The notes under the pieces: model-generated | Databases searched by the model: none | Seen by the model: the letters and a program-made list of their open reading frames with translations, nothing else | Told to the model about the DNA's origin: nothing | Shown here: in pieces, positions 35,216-47,765 of the stretch | How positions within the stretch are numbered: the first letter of the stretch is position 1 | How the letters are laid out: each line of letters opens with the position of its first letter | Made by a program: the position numbers and the translations under genes | DNA from: Pocillopora verrucosa | Lineage: Eukaryota; Cnidaria; Anthozoa; Scleractinia; Pocilloporidae | NCBI RefSeq assembly: GCF_036669915.1 | Contig: NC_089323.1 | Span: 14,680,840 to 14,744,839, forward strand | Direction: 5' to 3' | Length of the DNA: 64,000 nucleotides

Positions 35216-35943
35216 ACAAAGAAACTAGCATCAGGAGGCTTTGGATCTCTTAAAATTTATTGTAGCATTCAAATTACTTCTAGCTCTTGTCTCGAGACTT
35301 TTTTTTACAACGCCTTGAAGCAAGGTTTAAGTAATACCGTCATTACGAACACTTTAAGTCCAAAGGTCAGCGCAATAATTTTGTGTTTTTGCCGGTAAAA
35401 ACTTAGAGCAATGCAGAGCTAAATCAATATACTAGCGTTTTGCTTCATTCCCTGTCCCCTAGGCATTGTATCAATAATTGTAATAGGACTGAGTATAGTA
35501 AATTCAAGGAGTAATCAGGTAACTGATTTCAAACTAGCCGAGCGTATGGCACGAGGCTGAATATAAATTACTAGCACGATACCCCTTGAGTTATACCAAA
35601 CGAAGTCTTATTACCAATGCAGTTAATTTTGTCAATAACAAAATGCGAGAAACTCAGGAATAAAAAAATTGATGTAAGAACACATACGCCCCTCAATGAA
35701 ACACGTTCCTTTTCCGTGGGGACCTCGCGACTTCCTCACTTAAGAAGTTTTCTTTATTTTGATCAGCTAACATTGTCTAGGTAATTGATGGACTGGCTGC
35801 TGAATTGCTTAGCTTTCATCGGCTGCTTGTCATCGGATAGGTGAAAGGGAAATCGGACAATTTGGACTGAAAACAGCCATTTAAGTCACAAATAGGGGCT
35901 GTTGATAGCCATTCATGTTCAAGAATCTTGTTATGGACGAAAT

Positions 35944-36136
35944 TAACCCTTTCAACCCCTAAGGAGGGTATCATCTTATTTCTCCTCACGTATCACTGCT
36001 GATTCAGACATGAAGGTCACGATAATAAAGGAATTTATAGGCTGCTGAATAACCAGTTCTCCTAACATTTGAATTAGATCTGTAGAGAGCGTAGCAGGGA
36101 GAATATGCATGCTGATGTCAGGATGTAAAGGGTGAT
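35944..36136. repeat. MITE-like family B copy
   Basis: TTAACCCTTTCAACCCCTAA left; GCATGCTGATGTCAGGATGT then AAAGGGTGA right; slightly shortened inside. Confidence 0.8.
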
Positions 36137-37909
36137 ATCACGGAAAGAAGAACTGATTCATAACGAGTATTATGTGCCATTTTAACCGAGCAATCGTCAA
36201 AATTTAAGAGACATAAAATAAGTTTTAATTAAATATTTAATTCAAATAAATAAATTTATAAATATTTCAAAGGCACAATTCAGTGCATAACTACCCAATG
36301 CATTTTTTTTTAAGTCAGTAGAACCAGTTCGCGGACGTATGCAGCTAGAGAGGGTAGACACAAAATCATAATTGACACTTTTGCCAATAACTTGAGGAAA
36401 GCAACTGATCAAACAGTCTACCCCAACTAACTCGAAAATACTAAAACAACTAGCACACAATGAATACTCAATATCATATTTTGCGCTCTGAAATATTTAC
36501 AACTTGCAATTCGCTATTTGATTGCTAGAGAACAGTAGAGTTGGATGACGTCGAATATGACCCACTCATTAATTTTCGAGCGATTTTATAGGCTTCTCTG
36601 GTGCAAAATCACAAGACGGTTAACACGCTATAACTCCATCTTCGACTATGTTTATCTGACGATTATTTCCGAAAAGAAGAGAAAGAAAGCCAAAAGGAAA
36701 AAAGGCCAGCTCGAGAGTTTCAAATTATCATCTTTATTACTTTACATGAAAGAATAACAAACTCGTTTTGTAGAGACCAGTGATAATAACCTCAAATTCT
36801 GCCCCGGAAAGCAAAAAAAGTTAACAAAATATGCCGTCAACGCGCGGTATGAAAGTTAACGAGAGGGTTATAGATTAAATTAACTCCCCTCTGACTCGGC
36901 CCTTGGCCGAGAGATTGTCCTCAAAATTTCACATTTTTCCTCGAAGCTTTACTTCACGGCCAAATATTTATTTTTCGTACAATCTCCCGGCCGCAGACAA
37001 CATCTATACCTGTCTCCTTCGGGGGTTTATTTACTTAATATTTTGCAAAGCGTAGGTTATGATGTAGAACATTTCCTCTGTCCTACTTAGAATGTTTCGA
37101 GATGAATTTACGTATAAAGGCTATAGACTGTCCTCGCCGTTTCTGTTTCTTTTGCTGACCGTCAGGCCAATGAAGGGCTACATCTAAAATTGATAAAAGA
37201 AAATTTAACAGTCAGTTGTACACCCTGGAATGTGCGTAAACAAGAAAGAGTCCTCATAAACAGAAAAAATTTCTGCCGACAACCAAAGGCTACATTGTTT
37301 CCACCTTCAAGTGTTTCGTTTGAGGGCGCAAGAAAAAATATTAATTTATGAAAATTATCTATCAGAATCGTTCTTTGCATAGAGTGTTATCTTCTGAGCG
37401 TTTTCGTGTGCGGCTTTTACTATCTGTGAGTTTACCTATTCCTCTGCGAAGCTTTGATGTATTTATCATTTTTGATTCAAAACTTGTTTTTAATCATCCC
37501 TGACTCAGCTACTTAATTTTCGCTGTTTTCATCCTCACTTGGAAAGCTTGTAAATCACTCGGCTCCGGCTCGGGATTGACGAATTTTTCTCGTGTTCTCC
37601 CAACATTCCATGTAAGTTATTACGCCGGCATACTGATGGAAAGTGCGGTCAACTCGCTCTGTGATAGGTAGTTCAAAACAATTGCGTTTCCTCCCGCTTA
37701 AAGGAAATGCTCCTTGTCTCTTCGTAATATTTCCCTTTGATCCCTTTGGCTTTTGAGATTTACTTTGATTTTGGTAAAGGAATAGTTGATCGAAATGTTG
37801 CGCTCAAATTGAAAGACGTTGGTTGAACGTTTCGTGATGAAGACGTGAGACAGAGTAAAACTACATACTACAACAGTGATAGAAGTTTTTGTTTTTATCA
37901 TAGAAAAAT

Positions 37910-38935
37910 TCAATTATTGCGTTTCATACCTTGTTGTGGACACTGTGGTTTTGCATACTCAAGTGTTTTCTCTTCATTCCTCTCTTCATTCCTCTCTTCC
38001 TTCTTGAGACCTTCGGAGTTTAACTTAACCATACTCGGAGACTTTCTGGATCCATTGATTTTCACGTAGATCGTTTCCGTCCTTTTTTCCTCTGTCATAC
38101 AAACTAAAATTTTTCTTTCACGTGTTCGAGGGAAAGGAATGCTCTGCGGGGTTCTTTTCTCCTGCTCTTCAATCGACGTTGGTGGAAAAGGAGAGTTTTT
38201 GACTAACCTTGCGTGGGCGGAGGACAGAACCTTCTTTTCTGTGGCAAATTCACGATTCTTTCCCGGTCGTTTGAGGTTTGTCTGTGTAAGATCTTTATAC
38301 TGTGTCCACTTATGTATCTCGTCTTGTACAGCAAAAAGACGGCAGTTTGGATCGTAATGGAAAGCGATTTGCATAGACAGCATTCTTTCTTCATCTCTTG
38401 GTTTGTACGAGTTATCTGCAACGTTTTCAACCTGAGGCAATAGGCATCCTTGATGGGTATTTGATACGATGCTCACGATCTGTATTGTAGATCTTCGGAC
38501 GTGTACCATTGAAGCGACCTTCTTTTCCATATTTCGCCTCAAATAAATCGTCGTTTCCGTTTTCCTCGAGTCATGAGAACTTTCCGATATTTTCAAAGCA
38601 CATTGGTGACCAAATGAAGTGTATCGGCTACAATGATTTTCGTGGTGAGCCGGCAAGACGTCTCTGTTGCTTGATATTTGAAGATACGATGAATACCTGG
38701 AACGACATAGTACCACCAAGTTTCGATGCGGCTGCTTGCTACGAGAGCCACCATCACATGTCATGTAGGCCCCAACTTTAGGAAAATTTCTTAGAATTCC
38801 CTTCTTTTTGGTGGAGAATAAGAGCGCTGAATGGGGAAAAAAGTCGTTTTCACCCGAAGATGAAGCTGACCTACGCGTATAACCATCAGCATCGCCTTCG
38901 CACTTCTCAAGCGGGTTGTTTTTTATTTTCTCCAT
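37910..38935 (-). CDS. Unrecognised basic protein, smaller paralog of the 40.5-43.4 kb gene
   Basis: From the first in-frame ATG at 38935 the frame gives 341 residues to a stop at 37910. It has no membrane segment or known domain and is rich in Lys, Arg, Ser and Glu. It aligns by eye with the larger gene through SSNRDVLPAHHENHCSRY, IQIVSIVSNTHQGCLLP and DNSYKPRDEERMLSMQ. Near the 3' end, the codon run CCACAACAAG is followed by GTATGA at 37929, a phase-1 donor as in the paralog. The listed stop may therefore lie in an intron and a further exon may exist; none was identified. Around residues 320-330 there are short EERNEERNEE repeats. Function unknown. Confidence 0.6.
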   Translation of the reverse strand: MEKIKNNPLEKCEGDADGYTRRSASSSGENDFFPHSALLFSTKKKGILRNFPKVGAYMTCDGGSRSKQPHRNLVVLCRSRYSSYLQISSNRDVLPAHHENHCSRYTSFGHQCALKISESSHDSRKTETTIYLRRNMEKKVASMVHVRRSTIQIVSIVSNTHQGCLLPQVENVADNSYKPRDEERMLSMQIAFHYDPNCRLFAVQDEIHKWTQYKDLTQTNLKRPGKNREFATEKKVLSSAHARLVKNSPFPPTSIEEQEKRTPQSIPFPRTRERKILVCMTEEKRTETIYVKINGSRKSPSMVKLNSEGLKKEERNEERNEEKTLEYAKPQCPQQGMKRNN

Positions 38936-40537
38936 ATCTGCTGTTTTAGAAAGCAAATTTGGTTCTCAATCAAAATTGAGTGTTGCTTTTGAAGAAAACA
39001 CTTGCTTATGCGTGTACTGACGTTAGTTTTCTTCGTTATAACATATAAGATTATGAAAGAAAATATAGTTCACGTGGCAAATCACGCGCGGTGGATGAAT
39101 ATTTTAAAACAACTAAGCAATATTTTCGTTTTAAGTTTCCTGTAAGCGACTCTTGGAATCGTATGACGTAATAAGGTGGCTACAATTATCATCAAACGAC
39201 ACGTGCACCTTTCCTGTCCACAAACAAGAACTCACGCCCGCATGTTTCGTCGTTATTCCCTCATCAGGGCGATGTACATAAAACCTTGAGATGGCATATC
39301 ACTTTTGAAAAGTCATTATAGAATGGTTAAAAAGAGTTATTTCAAAATTAATCAAATCAAATATGTGATTTTTGTGGCTTATTGTTATGATAAATGAATG
39401 ATTTCACTTCTTATATCACGAGCCTTGAGTTGTTATACATATAAGGCCAGGTCCGAGTGATGTGAACATAGTATATGCAAACAGGAACAGTGAGACGAAA
39501 CTAATATTACAAAACTTGTAGATAATTTATCCGTCGAGTAATGATGTCGCTGATTCGTAAAGTGTCTGTCTCCCGACGGCCTACCTAGCCAGAGTGTTTC
39601 ATTATGAATTTGTGTAGTGCTGCTGTCGACCATCCTCTCGGTTTTTGTTTCTTGCGCTGACCATTATACGAACAAGATCCTAAATCTGAGAGAAAATTAG
39701 AAAAAAAGTTTGAGTTCTCCTCTTTAAATTTTTTTATTTTTCCACCGGGGATATTTAGAAGTGCACGAGACAAAACTTCAATACATTACTCTCCATCAAA
39801 AACGTTGGCATTGAAAAACGTTGACTACTCCGTATTTCTGCTTTAAGCGAAAAATATGTCAACAATTAACGACCTCCAGTTTAAAAGAATACCCAAATTT
39901 TTAAGGATCGCCAAAATTTCTCCAATCATCAAAGGAGCCGATGTCCTGCCTTTGAGGCCTCCAAATTTTGGCAAAACAAACGGTTATGTTATGCAAGACA
40001 TTTCCTCTGGATAAATTTTAAGCGGAAAAAGAAACCTTGGTCCTCCAATCTAGTTTGGCGCGCAATAGCAGCGGGTTAAAAAACCTTTCTCCTGGTCTAT
40101 CTAACCCTATTTCGTCCGAAGTAAACGAGAAATTTAAGCATTGCTATCATTCAAATATCTGTGACTCGTAACTTGGATCCGGTTACCGACAGCAAGTTGG
40201 AAAACAGACGGCTCCGAAGAGAAATTCTCTTCTCATCGCAAATATTTAAGCTTGCTTAAGTAGAGCAAGCGGCAACCAGAACGCAAGAGATCCGCAAGGG
40301 GAAATTCTTAATTTATTAATTCTTATTGTAGATTTTTCATTCTACCAATATGTACGAAGCTTTTCATATATGATCTCGTTTATGGCGTCATTAACGCGTC
40401 AACGAGTTCTCGCTGGCTTGGTTGGTAAAACATCCGACCGAAAAGTCAAAAATAACCGTGGTTCGCGTCGACACTGAGGAGAAACTCAATACTCTGAATG
40501 TCCCCCACTTTTGAAAAATGTTTAATGTCTTCTTCAT
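38936..40537. other. Intergenic stretch between the paralogous genes
   Basis: AT-rich, with no gene or clear repeat seen; it would contain the promoter of the smaller paralog. Confidence 0.5.
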
Positions 40538-43389
40538 TTAGCACTCAACTGTTTGAAGAGCTCTGTTGCACTTACCATTTTCGTTGAATAGCTCTTCTTC
40601 AATCACCTCTGACGTAACTGTTTCATTCTCATTGATTTCATAATTGTTCAGTTCTTGTCGCATATCATGCAGTGACATCCGGGCACCATTCACCTTGAAC
40701 TTGTTTTTGTTCTTCTCGATTTCTGAACAAATAGCGATTCTTCTACCAGAGTTTCGGCCGTGAAGAAATTCCTCCAGGTGAGCATCGTCTTCTGCTGTAG
40801 CTATTATCGAAATAAAACACTTAAAGATAAACAAAAGTTTTTGATGCCAAAATAGAAATTATTTCAAAACTTAGATAACCTACCCAGAAAACATTCATAG
40901 GGAGTTTTGGGGAGCTAACTTTTTTATGAAAAAGGCAGGTTCTCATGGGCGGGTGCTTACTTAGCATAATTAATAACATGATTTCGGGTGCAATTTGGTG
41001 TTAAAAGCACGAGTAAATTATTTAAAGACAACAAAACTGCACGAGCCTGTAGAGTTAATGCAATTTTTAGTCTTTCAACAATTTACAAGTGCTTATTTAC
41101 GGCAAATTGCACACGAAATCATGTTATTACCTATACTAAGTAAACACCCGCCTATGAGAACTTGCTTTTTCTTAAGTTAGCTCCCCAAAAATCACTATAT
41201 GATAAGTGTTTTCTGGGCAGTTAACAATTACTTATTAATAATTTATATGAAAAAGACACCAAAGAAAATCAGACGAAATTTTTGACAGTTCTAGTACGCT
41301 ATTTGTAATTTGCGCTCGTGTTCCAACTTTACATTTGTGTTACGACTTTGCACTCGTGTTACTACTTTGCAGTCGTATGACGTAAAAATGCTCTTGTTCT
41401 CAGCCAATAAGTAGCACGTAATGTTTTCATGTTTTTTATTATACCGGATATATCTTGGGGTATCATAAAGGATCTGGTTGATTGGTACAGGAAGCTAACG
41501 CCACCTTGTGAACTGATCGGATTCAGAGCAAAAAAAAAAACAGCGTCTGTTGGTTACTCTCGTTTCCCTAGCTTCAGTTTCAGTCAGTTTTTTACTTTTT
41601 CCTCTGAGTTCTTATTGACTCCCAGCAATGTTGACCTTTTTTGATTGGTCTTTTGTTTTACATTACTAAGGGCCCACCAAGTAATGAGTTCCCGAAATTA
41701 CTTAATCTTAATGCGCTTAAATGAAATGAAGCCAATGAATGGTTATCATGAAATTGGCATAAGCAGACCTTACAGGTGTGATATTATTTGACATCATAAT
41801 TTAAAATTTTTCATGGAAAAGAAAAAAAAATATCTATATTTACCTTTAGGTAGAAACTGCTGTTCTGCAAATTTACGCCTTCTCTTCTTATTTTTTCTTT
41901 CCTTTACTGGATCAGTGATTTCTGCCTTCACTTTCCACGGAGACATTTCGGATTCGGTTTTTTCGACATGGATCGTTGTATTTCCACTGTCAAGATTTTC
42001 CTTGTTACAGACTGCATGTCTTTTTCCATGTGCTTGAGCTAAAAGATTGCCAAGTGGAGACGGCTTCTTCTTGTTTTTAATCGAAGCGGGTGAAAAAAGA
42101 TCGTCCTCATCCAGTGCACCCTTAGTGGAGGATGAAACCATCTTTTCGCACGTGTTATCAGTTGACAGACAACCAAACCCACATTTTTGTGATGGTTGAC
42201 TCAAGGGAGAGTGTGGAAGAAATTCTAACCCTTCCCTCTCAAGATTTTCTTCTGTAACTCGATAACGACACCATTTTTGGGAGGAAAAGGAGGATTTATA
42301 CATGGCCAGCCTCCCTTCCTCGTCCCTGGGTCTCAATGAGTTTTCTGTTACGGTTTCAACAGAGGGAAGAAAACATCCTTCTTGATTACTCGAAGCAATG
42401 TTCACAATCTGTAATGGGCCTCTTCTCGGTGAAGCGAACTTCATCTGCATTTGTCCATCTAAATTTTTTTTTCCTGTTTGCTTCGAGTCAAATGATTTCG
42501 CCGGTATTCCAATAGTGTATCGACTGCAAATGTTTTCACGGTGAGTTGGCAAGTCTTTGCTGTTTGATATTTCACGATAGGCCGATAAATGCCTTGAGCG
42601 ACGTGGTGCCAACGAGTTTCCTTGCGGCTGCCTAGTGCGATATCTTGAGTGGTTTTCAGAAGGAAGAATATCATCAAGGCCATTTTCAGTGATAGCAACA
42701 CGCGTTTTCCTCAGATCTCTTTTCATGCAGCTAAAGCGATTGCGCTCCGTTGACGAGTTCAAGTCTTTGTTGCCGACCGAGGTTGCTGTGGTTAAGTGGG
42801 TAGTTGTAGGAGACTGATGTGGATATGAGCTTGATTGCCTATGGTTTCTTCCGACTTCGTCCGCGAAAAATTCCATCGACGCATTTCTGGGGGGGTTACG
42901 TAATGCTGAAGAGCGCTTCCTTTCGCAGTTCTGAAACTCAAACCCTGAAGGGATGTACTTTGGATCTTGGTCAATACCATTTTTTCCACAAAATTGATCA
43001 AGGAAAGATATTTCACCTTGCGATCCTGGCTCGTAAAAGACAACATCCAAATCTTGGTGTGGAGAAGATTTTCGCAACTTGGTGATATCTTGTTGACTTG
43101 AAGAGCCAAAACACCGATTTCCATTCGCCTGCCAAGGTCCTAATCTTCTGTTTGGAATAAATCCATCTAGCCAGGGAAATTCTGAATGAGAACCATCATA
43201 TTTTACTTGGCTCTTCACGATTTCCATTCCCTTTTCAAGAGAGCACTTGTCATCCAAAGGGCCATCTTGAAACTGCGAAGATTTTCTTACCGTACACTGG
43301 CGAGAAAGCCGATCAGTTCGGGATGCGTGCAACCAATCACGAGCGCTTCCACGATTGTTGACCCGATTGATCTGCTGGCTTTTTTTCAT
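40538..43389 (-). CDS. Unrecognised two-exon gene, about 602-residue basic protein
   Basis: Exon 1 runs from ATG 43389 to 41844 (donor after CCTAAAG, phase 1). Exon 2 runs from 40800 (acceptor TTTCGATAATAG, phase 1) to the stop at 40538, reading ATAEDDAHLEEFLHGRNSGR onward. The joined frame is continuous. The protein lacks membrane segments and known domains. It has SP/RP-type Ser-rich stretches, a basic patch (ERKNKKRRRKFAEQQ) suggesting nuclear location, and an acidic C-terminal end. Its central block (RENICSRY, LQIVNIASSNQEGCFLP, ENSLRPRDEEGRLAM) is shared with the neighbour at 37910-38935, so the two are a tandem duplicate pair. The intron holds a 335-bp foldback element. An AATAAA on this strand lies at 40317-40312. 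Confidence 0.65.
40883..41217. repeat. Foldback element (family F) in the intron of the 40.5-43.4 kb gene
   Basis: The left end CCCAGAAAACATTCATAGGG...TTTTGGGGAGCTAACTT returns inverted as GTTAGCTCCCCAAAAATCAC...GTGTTTTCTGGG, and the arms continue inward through AATAACATGATTTCG.GTGC. Arms are about 120 bp. A further family F stretch follows to about 41380. Confidence 0.8.
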
Positions 43390-43704
43390 AACTGATGCCA
43401 GTAAAAAGGCTAAGAGTTGCCTTTCGTTCTCTAATGGTATGTAGAGTGAAATGATAAAAAAAATTTTTTCTTAATAAGAAAATTCATGAAGTTTCGCAAT
43501 ATTTTAAGAGAATTGAACCCTGTTGATTGAATTACATGGCTACTTACGATATAATTACTATAAAAAGCCAAAGTTAGTTCTTCGAGGTACATGATTGGCT
43601 AATTTGTGAAATCACGCGGGCCTAACGTGCATACAAAAAGAATACAAAGCAAAAGAGGAGGAGAAAATTATTATCTGAAATTTGTCAACGAAAGAGATTT
43701 TCTA

Positions 43705-43812
43705 CACTTACGTCATACTTGCGTTAAACGTACGCAATACTTGCGTCATACTTACATAACACTTATGTAATACGTACGCAATACTTAAGTCATATTTTCA
43801 TAACACTTCCCT
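43705..43812. repeat. Short degenerate tandem repeat (ACTTGCGTCAT-like units)
   Basis: Phrases such as TACTTGCGTCATACTTACAT and CGTACGCAATACTT recur with roughly 11-bp spacing and much divergence, rich in ACGT palindromes. Confidence 0.5.
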
Positions 43813-43830
43813 ATTGCAAAATATTTACTT

Positions 43831-44073
43831 CGATTTGATTACGTAATATTTCAGGCACACGTGCCAGAGCACCTGCAGTAATATTCGGGGCGTGTGGTAA
43901 ATATGGAGATGGGGGGGGGGGGGGGAAGGTAGGGTAGGAAGGAGGAGAGGCTGGGAGGGGCTATTGAGCCCTAGAAAACTATGAAGTATTTGGAAAACTG
44001 TGATTTGATTACGCACGTGCCACAGCACCTGCAGTGTGGTAAATTTGGAGACGGGGGGAGTGGGAGGGGCATT
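43831..44073. repeat. Local duplication with G-run
   Basis: TTTGATTACG, CACGTGCCAGAGCACCTGCA and GTGGTAAATATGGAGATGGG occur at 43831-43930 and again, diverged, at 44001-44073. The first copy carries an expanded run of about 14 G. Confidence 0.75.
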
Positions 44074-44189
44074 GGATTTGTATGTGCCGCTCGCAATGAG
44101 ATGGTTTTGCGTAGAAAATAAGAATAACAGGTGTATTAAAATTGGTATATCTGGAATTTTGCATGTTAATAACTCAACAAAACACAGGC

Positions 44190-44197
44190 TTATTATC

Positions 44198-44228
<31 letters not shown>

Positions 44229-44370
44229 CACGTCAGCTCGAAACTCTTTTTAAGGTGGCCAACTTACATCATCAACTCAGTTGATAAAACCAAAATTATC
44301 TTGTTATACTCTCACAACGACGCAGCACCATAGTTTCTTAAAGGGCTTACCCCTTGATGAAATATTAGAC
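44190..44370. repeat. Foldback repeat family D, one arm, with degenerate hammerhead-like motif
   Basis: CTCTGACGAAGGGCTAACGC, then AAGGTGGCCAACTTACATCA, ATCAACTCAGTTGATAAAAC and GCAGCACCATAGTTTCTTAA. CTGACGA is at 44207-44213 and GTC follows, but the GAAA box reads GACA. Confidence 0.7.
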
Positions 44371-44529
44371 ACACGAAGTAAAGATTTCATTTATTTCTCG
44401 ATAGCTTCATTTTAAAATACTTCAAAAAAAGTCGCACCAAGGTATCACTGAAAAGACAAGCGTTTACCTCCATTGAATTGGAAACTTGCCAAGGTTGTTA
44501 CCGGTATACGCGTCGGAGAAGGGCTTGTT

Positions 44530-46692
44530 GAAGTCCTAAATGTAATAACTTTCCTAAATGTAATAAAGTCCTAAATGTAATAACATTTGGTCCTAAATGT
44601 AATAAAGTCCTAAATGTAATAACATTTAGTCCTAAATGTAATAAGCCTCCAATGCAATCGTTTAACTCCTTCAGTGCATTGTTGTTATGGCGGACATCCA
44701 CAATGAGATGTAAAAGTGACAGCCGTTGCACCAAAAAACCGCTGACCAGTATACATGTCACATTACGGGCTCGCTGATATAAATCAGCGTCTTTCTACTT
44801 GCTAGACATAAGAAATATCAGCAGTCGAAGTATGGTCCTTAAAGCGGTCTATTGATCGAGTTAAAGAAAATCATTTCCAGCCCAAAGTGGGCTAGTGCTT
44901 GGCTGGAAGCTCAATAAGATGGAATCGATTGGTACGTAATCATTAAGACTTTTTTTGACAAAAAATTGACTACAATTGATGATGAACTAGCATGCTATTG
45001 TTGATGTTATCGTTCGTGTTAAAGTCTTTAGTAGTGATGCAACATTTTAGAGCAGTTTGAATGATTTCGCTGTGTCACATGTTAATCCAAAAGAAAATTA
45101 TTATTATCAGTTGTGTTACTGAAATTTTGCACATCAATGTTATTTAGTGTCAATTGATTTTAATGAAGCATTTGGGTTCATTTTTAAGACTGACTATCAT
45201 GATTTATTCAATTTTGAACCTGGGATATTACATTCCTAGCCCTCTATGGCTTTACTCCACCTCAGTAATCAGTTCATGTACCATATGACTAAATGAAAAC
45301 TGTTGAGCTTTCTTCTTCATCATCTATTTATCTATTCATTTTCTCCCCTCAAGGCGGGGAGAAGGGATGACGACAAAAAAATGGAATATAAACTTGAGAT
45401 CAAATATATGTTTTCCCAATAATTCGGTTCGGGAACTGATGAACCTGTCATAAAGGGCTAAAGGGAAAAAAAAATGAATGGTTCATTAGACCATCAACTG
45501 ACCATCTTGTGTTGAATATTGTAGCTCAATGGTTCAATTTCACTCTTGCGTGGAAAAAAAGGCAATATGTCGAGACCTTTTATCGTGAAATGGGATAACA
45601 TATGATTGGTCAGTAGACATCTTGCTCTGTAAGTCACTTTATCATAAAGCTAGCAGCGCACGCGGGCAAGATGAAGTGAATCCTGTGTTCTGATTGGCTA
45701 CCTGAGCGGGCATGATGGGCCCACCCTCGCCCGCTCGGGATTCCCCGTATTGATCCCACGCAAGAAAACTTATAAAGTTCGTAACTTTTGGACGATGTTG
45801 GCATAAAAATAGAAAAAAATAAACGACCTTCTTGAGTTTATTGTGCTGCAAGCACAGTTGGCTTTCACTATCGGCTCTCGAAATAAACAGGCCATTCTTG
45901 ATTCTTATCAAAGCGAAATATTTTGCTATACAATGAATCCTTTAATGATTAAGCCGGGAGAATATAAACTCTATTGACCAAGCTTGTATGGTCAAGATTT
46001 CTGGGTATTAGTCTCGTTCTTTTTCTTCTTTTTTATGGACTTCGTCTCCGTCCAATAAAAACGCAAAAAAAAAGAACTCGGCCAACATCCAGCTATTTTG
46101 ACCTCACGCTTGGTCAATAACGCATATGAATATATTTTATGCAGATCCATACAATTCTAGCAAGGGAAGACAGTACAAAAAATGCACTTCCAAGCCCGGA
46201 ATTTGTCTAACGTATAAGTCGGTGGACTTCCTTTTCCTTGTAATTCGGTTCATGAAATGTTAACTTCAGCACTGATGACAGAAGTATATCGTCAAAATCT
46301 GTTACACTTAAGAGTCTGAGCCAATGATATAAAGAGAGCTATTGGTCAGCGCTCTCATTGCTTTTGCGTCCGTCAATTTGCTGCCAAAACACATCAGTAT
46401 CAATATAAGGTTTTGTAGCCAGGGCTTTTCAATCTACGTCTTTAGCAAATAAAAAGACGCTGATTAATATCAGTGAGCCCGCAATATGCCATGAATACTG
46501 GTCAGAGGATTCTTTGATGCAACAGCTGTCACTTTCACATCTCAACGTTAGCGCAGTTAAACGATTGCATAGGAGCCTTATTACATTTAGGACCGAACGT
46601 TATTACATTTAGGGCTTTATTACATTTAGGACCAAATGTTATTACATTTAGGACTTTATTACATTTAGGATAGTTATTACATTTAGGACTTC
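44530..46692. mobile_element. 2.16 kb non-autonomous DNA element with long inverted ends built of a 15-bp motif
   Basis: The first ~275 bp (44530-44805) return inverted at 46435-46692. The ends hold 5-7 tandem copies of TCCTAAATGTAATAA separated by short spacers, then an aperiodic part (GTGACAGC.GTTGCA, CTGACCAGTAT.CATG, AATCAGCGTCTTT). The interior has no transposase ORF and contains a family E repeat (45650-46128). A target site duplication could not be settled, so the superfamily is unknown. Confidence 0.8.
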
Positions 46693-46931
46693 TACAGGGC
46701 TCTCTATTGAAGACGCATTTTAATTAGGTGTTTTGAAACCGATAAGAAAACAGTTTAAACGGGCAAGCAAAAAAATACAAACAAAACAGCTACAAAAAGG
46801 AAATGAATATGACAGGACCTTAATGGATTGATTAATTGATTTAGAAGGCAGCATGCCTTGTTTATACCAATACACAACAAAATCACCAAACTCAATGAAA
46901 ACATGAATTTCTGACACGCAATTTAGACTTG

Positions 46932-47143
46932 CTTAACCCTTTAGCTCCCGTGAGTGACCAAGAGAGAATTTCTCCTTACAATATCAATACCATAGCAAGC
47001 ATAAAAGTGATGAGAATGAAGTAAAATATCAATTAGGGGATTATTAGTTGATCCAATACCAAATTCTCCAAATTGGCATCATAGGAATTGTACGGCAGAC
47101 AGTAAGGAGAATTACTAATAAGATCTTGGGAGTTAAAGGGTTA
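46932..47143. repeat. MITE-like family C copy
   Basis: TTAACCCTTTAGCTCCCGTG left, GGGAGTTAAAGGGTTAA right, about 212 bp. Confidence 0.85.
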
Positions 47144-47212
47144 ATCAACCTGGAAAAATAGACTGTGAAAACTACGACTTGGTACATATCCACCTTACAT
47201 TGACAATCGACT

Positions 47213-47243
47213 TTTTATTTATTTATTTATTTATTTATTTATT
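47213..47243. repeat. (ATTT)n microsatellite
   Basis: About seven uninterrupted ATTT units next to a family C MITE. Confidence 0.9.
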
Positions 47244-47765
47244 TTGCAGAACTTCTCAAATTTCTGGCTTGTTATGTGTGCCCTGATAATCATAATCTGT
47301 TTCCATCCCTAATATCAAATAAATATAATGCTCATCCCAGATTATTTTTTATGTCTTTGTGACTGAGGAGCAAGTGAAACCCTTCATGTCTGCAGGCCTT
47401 CGGAACGAAAAGATTTGGTTGAAATATTAGTCATTTAAGCCTTATAGATGGACACAGAGAAATGATTTTTAGTAAGGACACTATATGCGAAGAAAAAAAA
47501 TCAGTTTTAGGGTATAAAGTATTCAGCTTTTTGTCTCTCCAATTTCATTTGGTTTACTTTGTGCTTTGTTTCCCTTCAGCACATTTACGACGTCTAAATA
47601 TTTTCAGTGAGGGAGGAATGCAAGATTGTTGGTCGTTTTTGTTCTTTTGTTGTTTGTTTTTTTGTTTTGGTTTGTTTTTGTTTTGTTTTTTTAATTAAAT
47701 TTTCGTTCTTCAGGACCAATATACGAGGATCACCCCACTCCCCCTCCCCTTAGCTACGCCTTTAT

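Larger units (their letters stand above)
33201..37909. other. Intergenic stretch
   Basis: Holds family B MITEs at 33464 and 35944 and a family E repeat at 34697. Short ORFs here have no recognisable product and mostly overlap repeats. A missing last exon of the 37.9 kb gene could lie in 36.1-37.9 kb, but none was identified. Confidence 0.5.
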
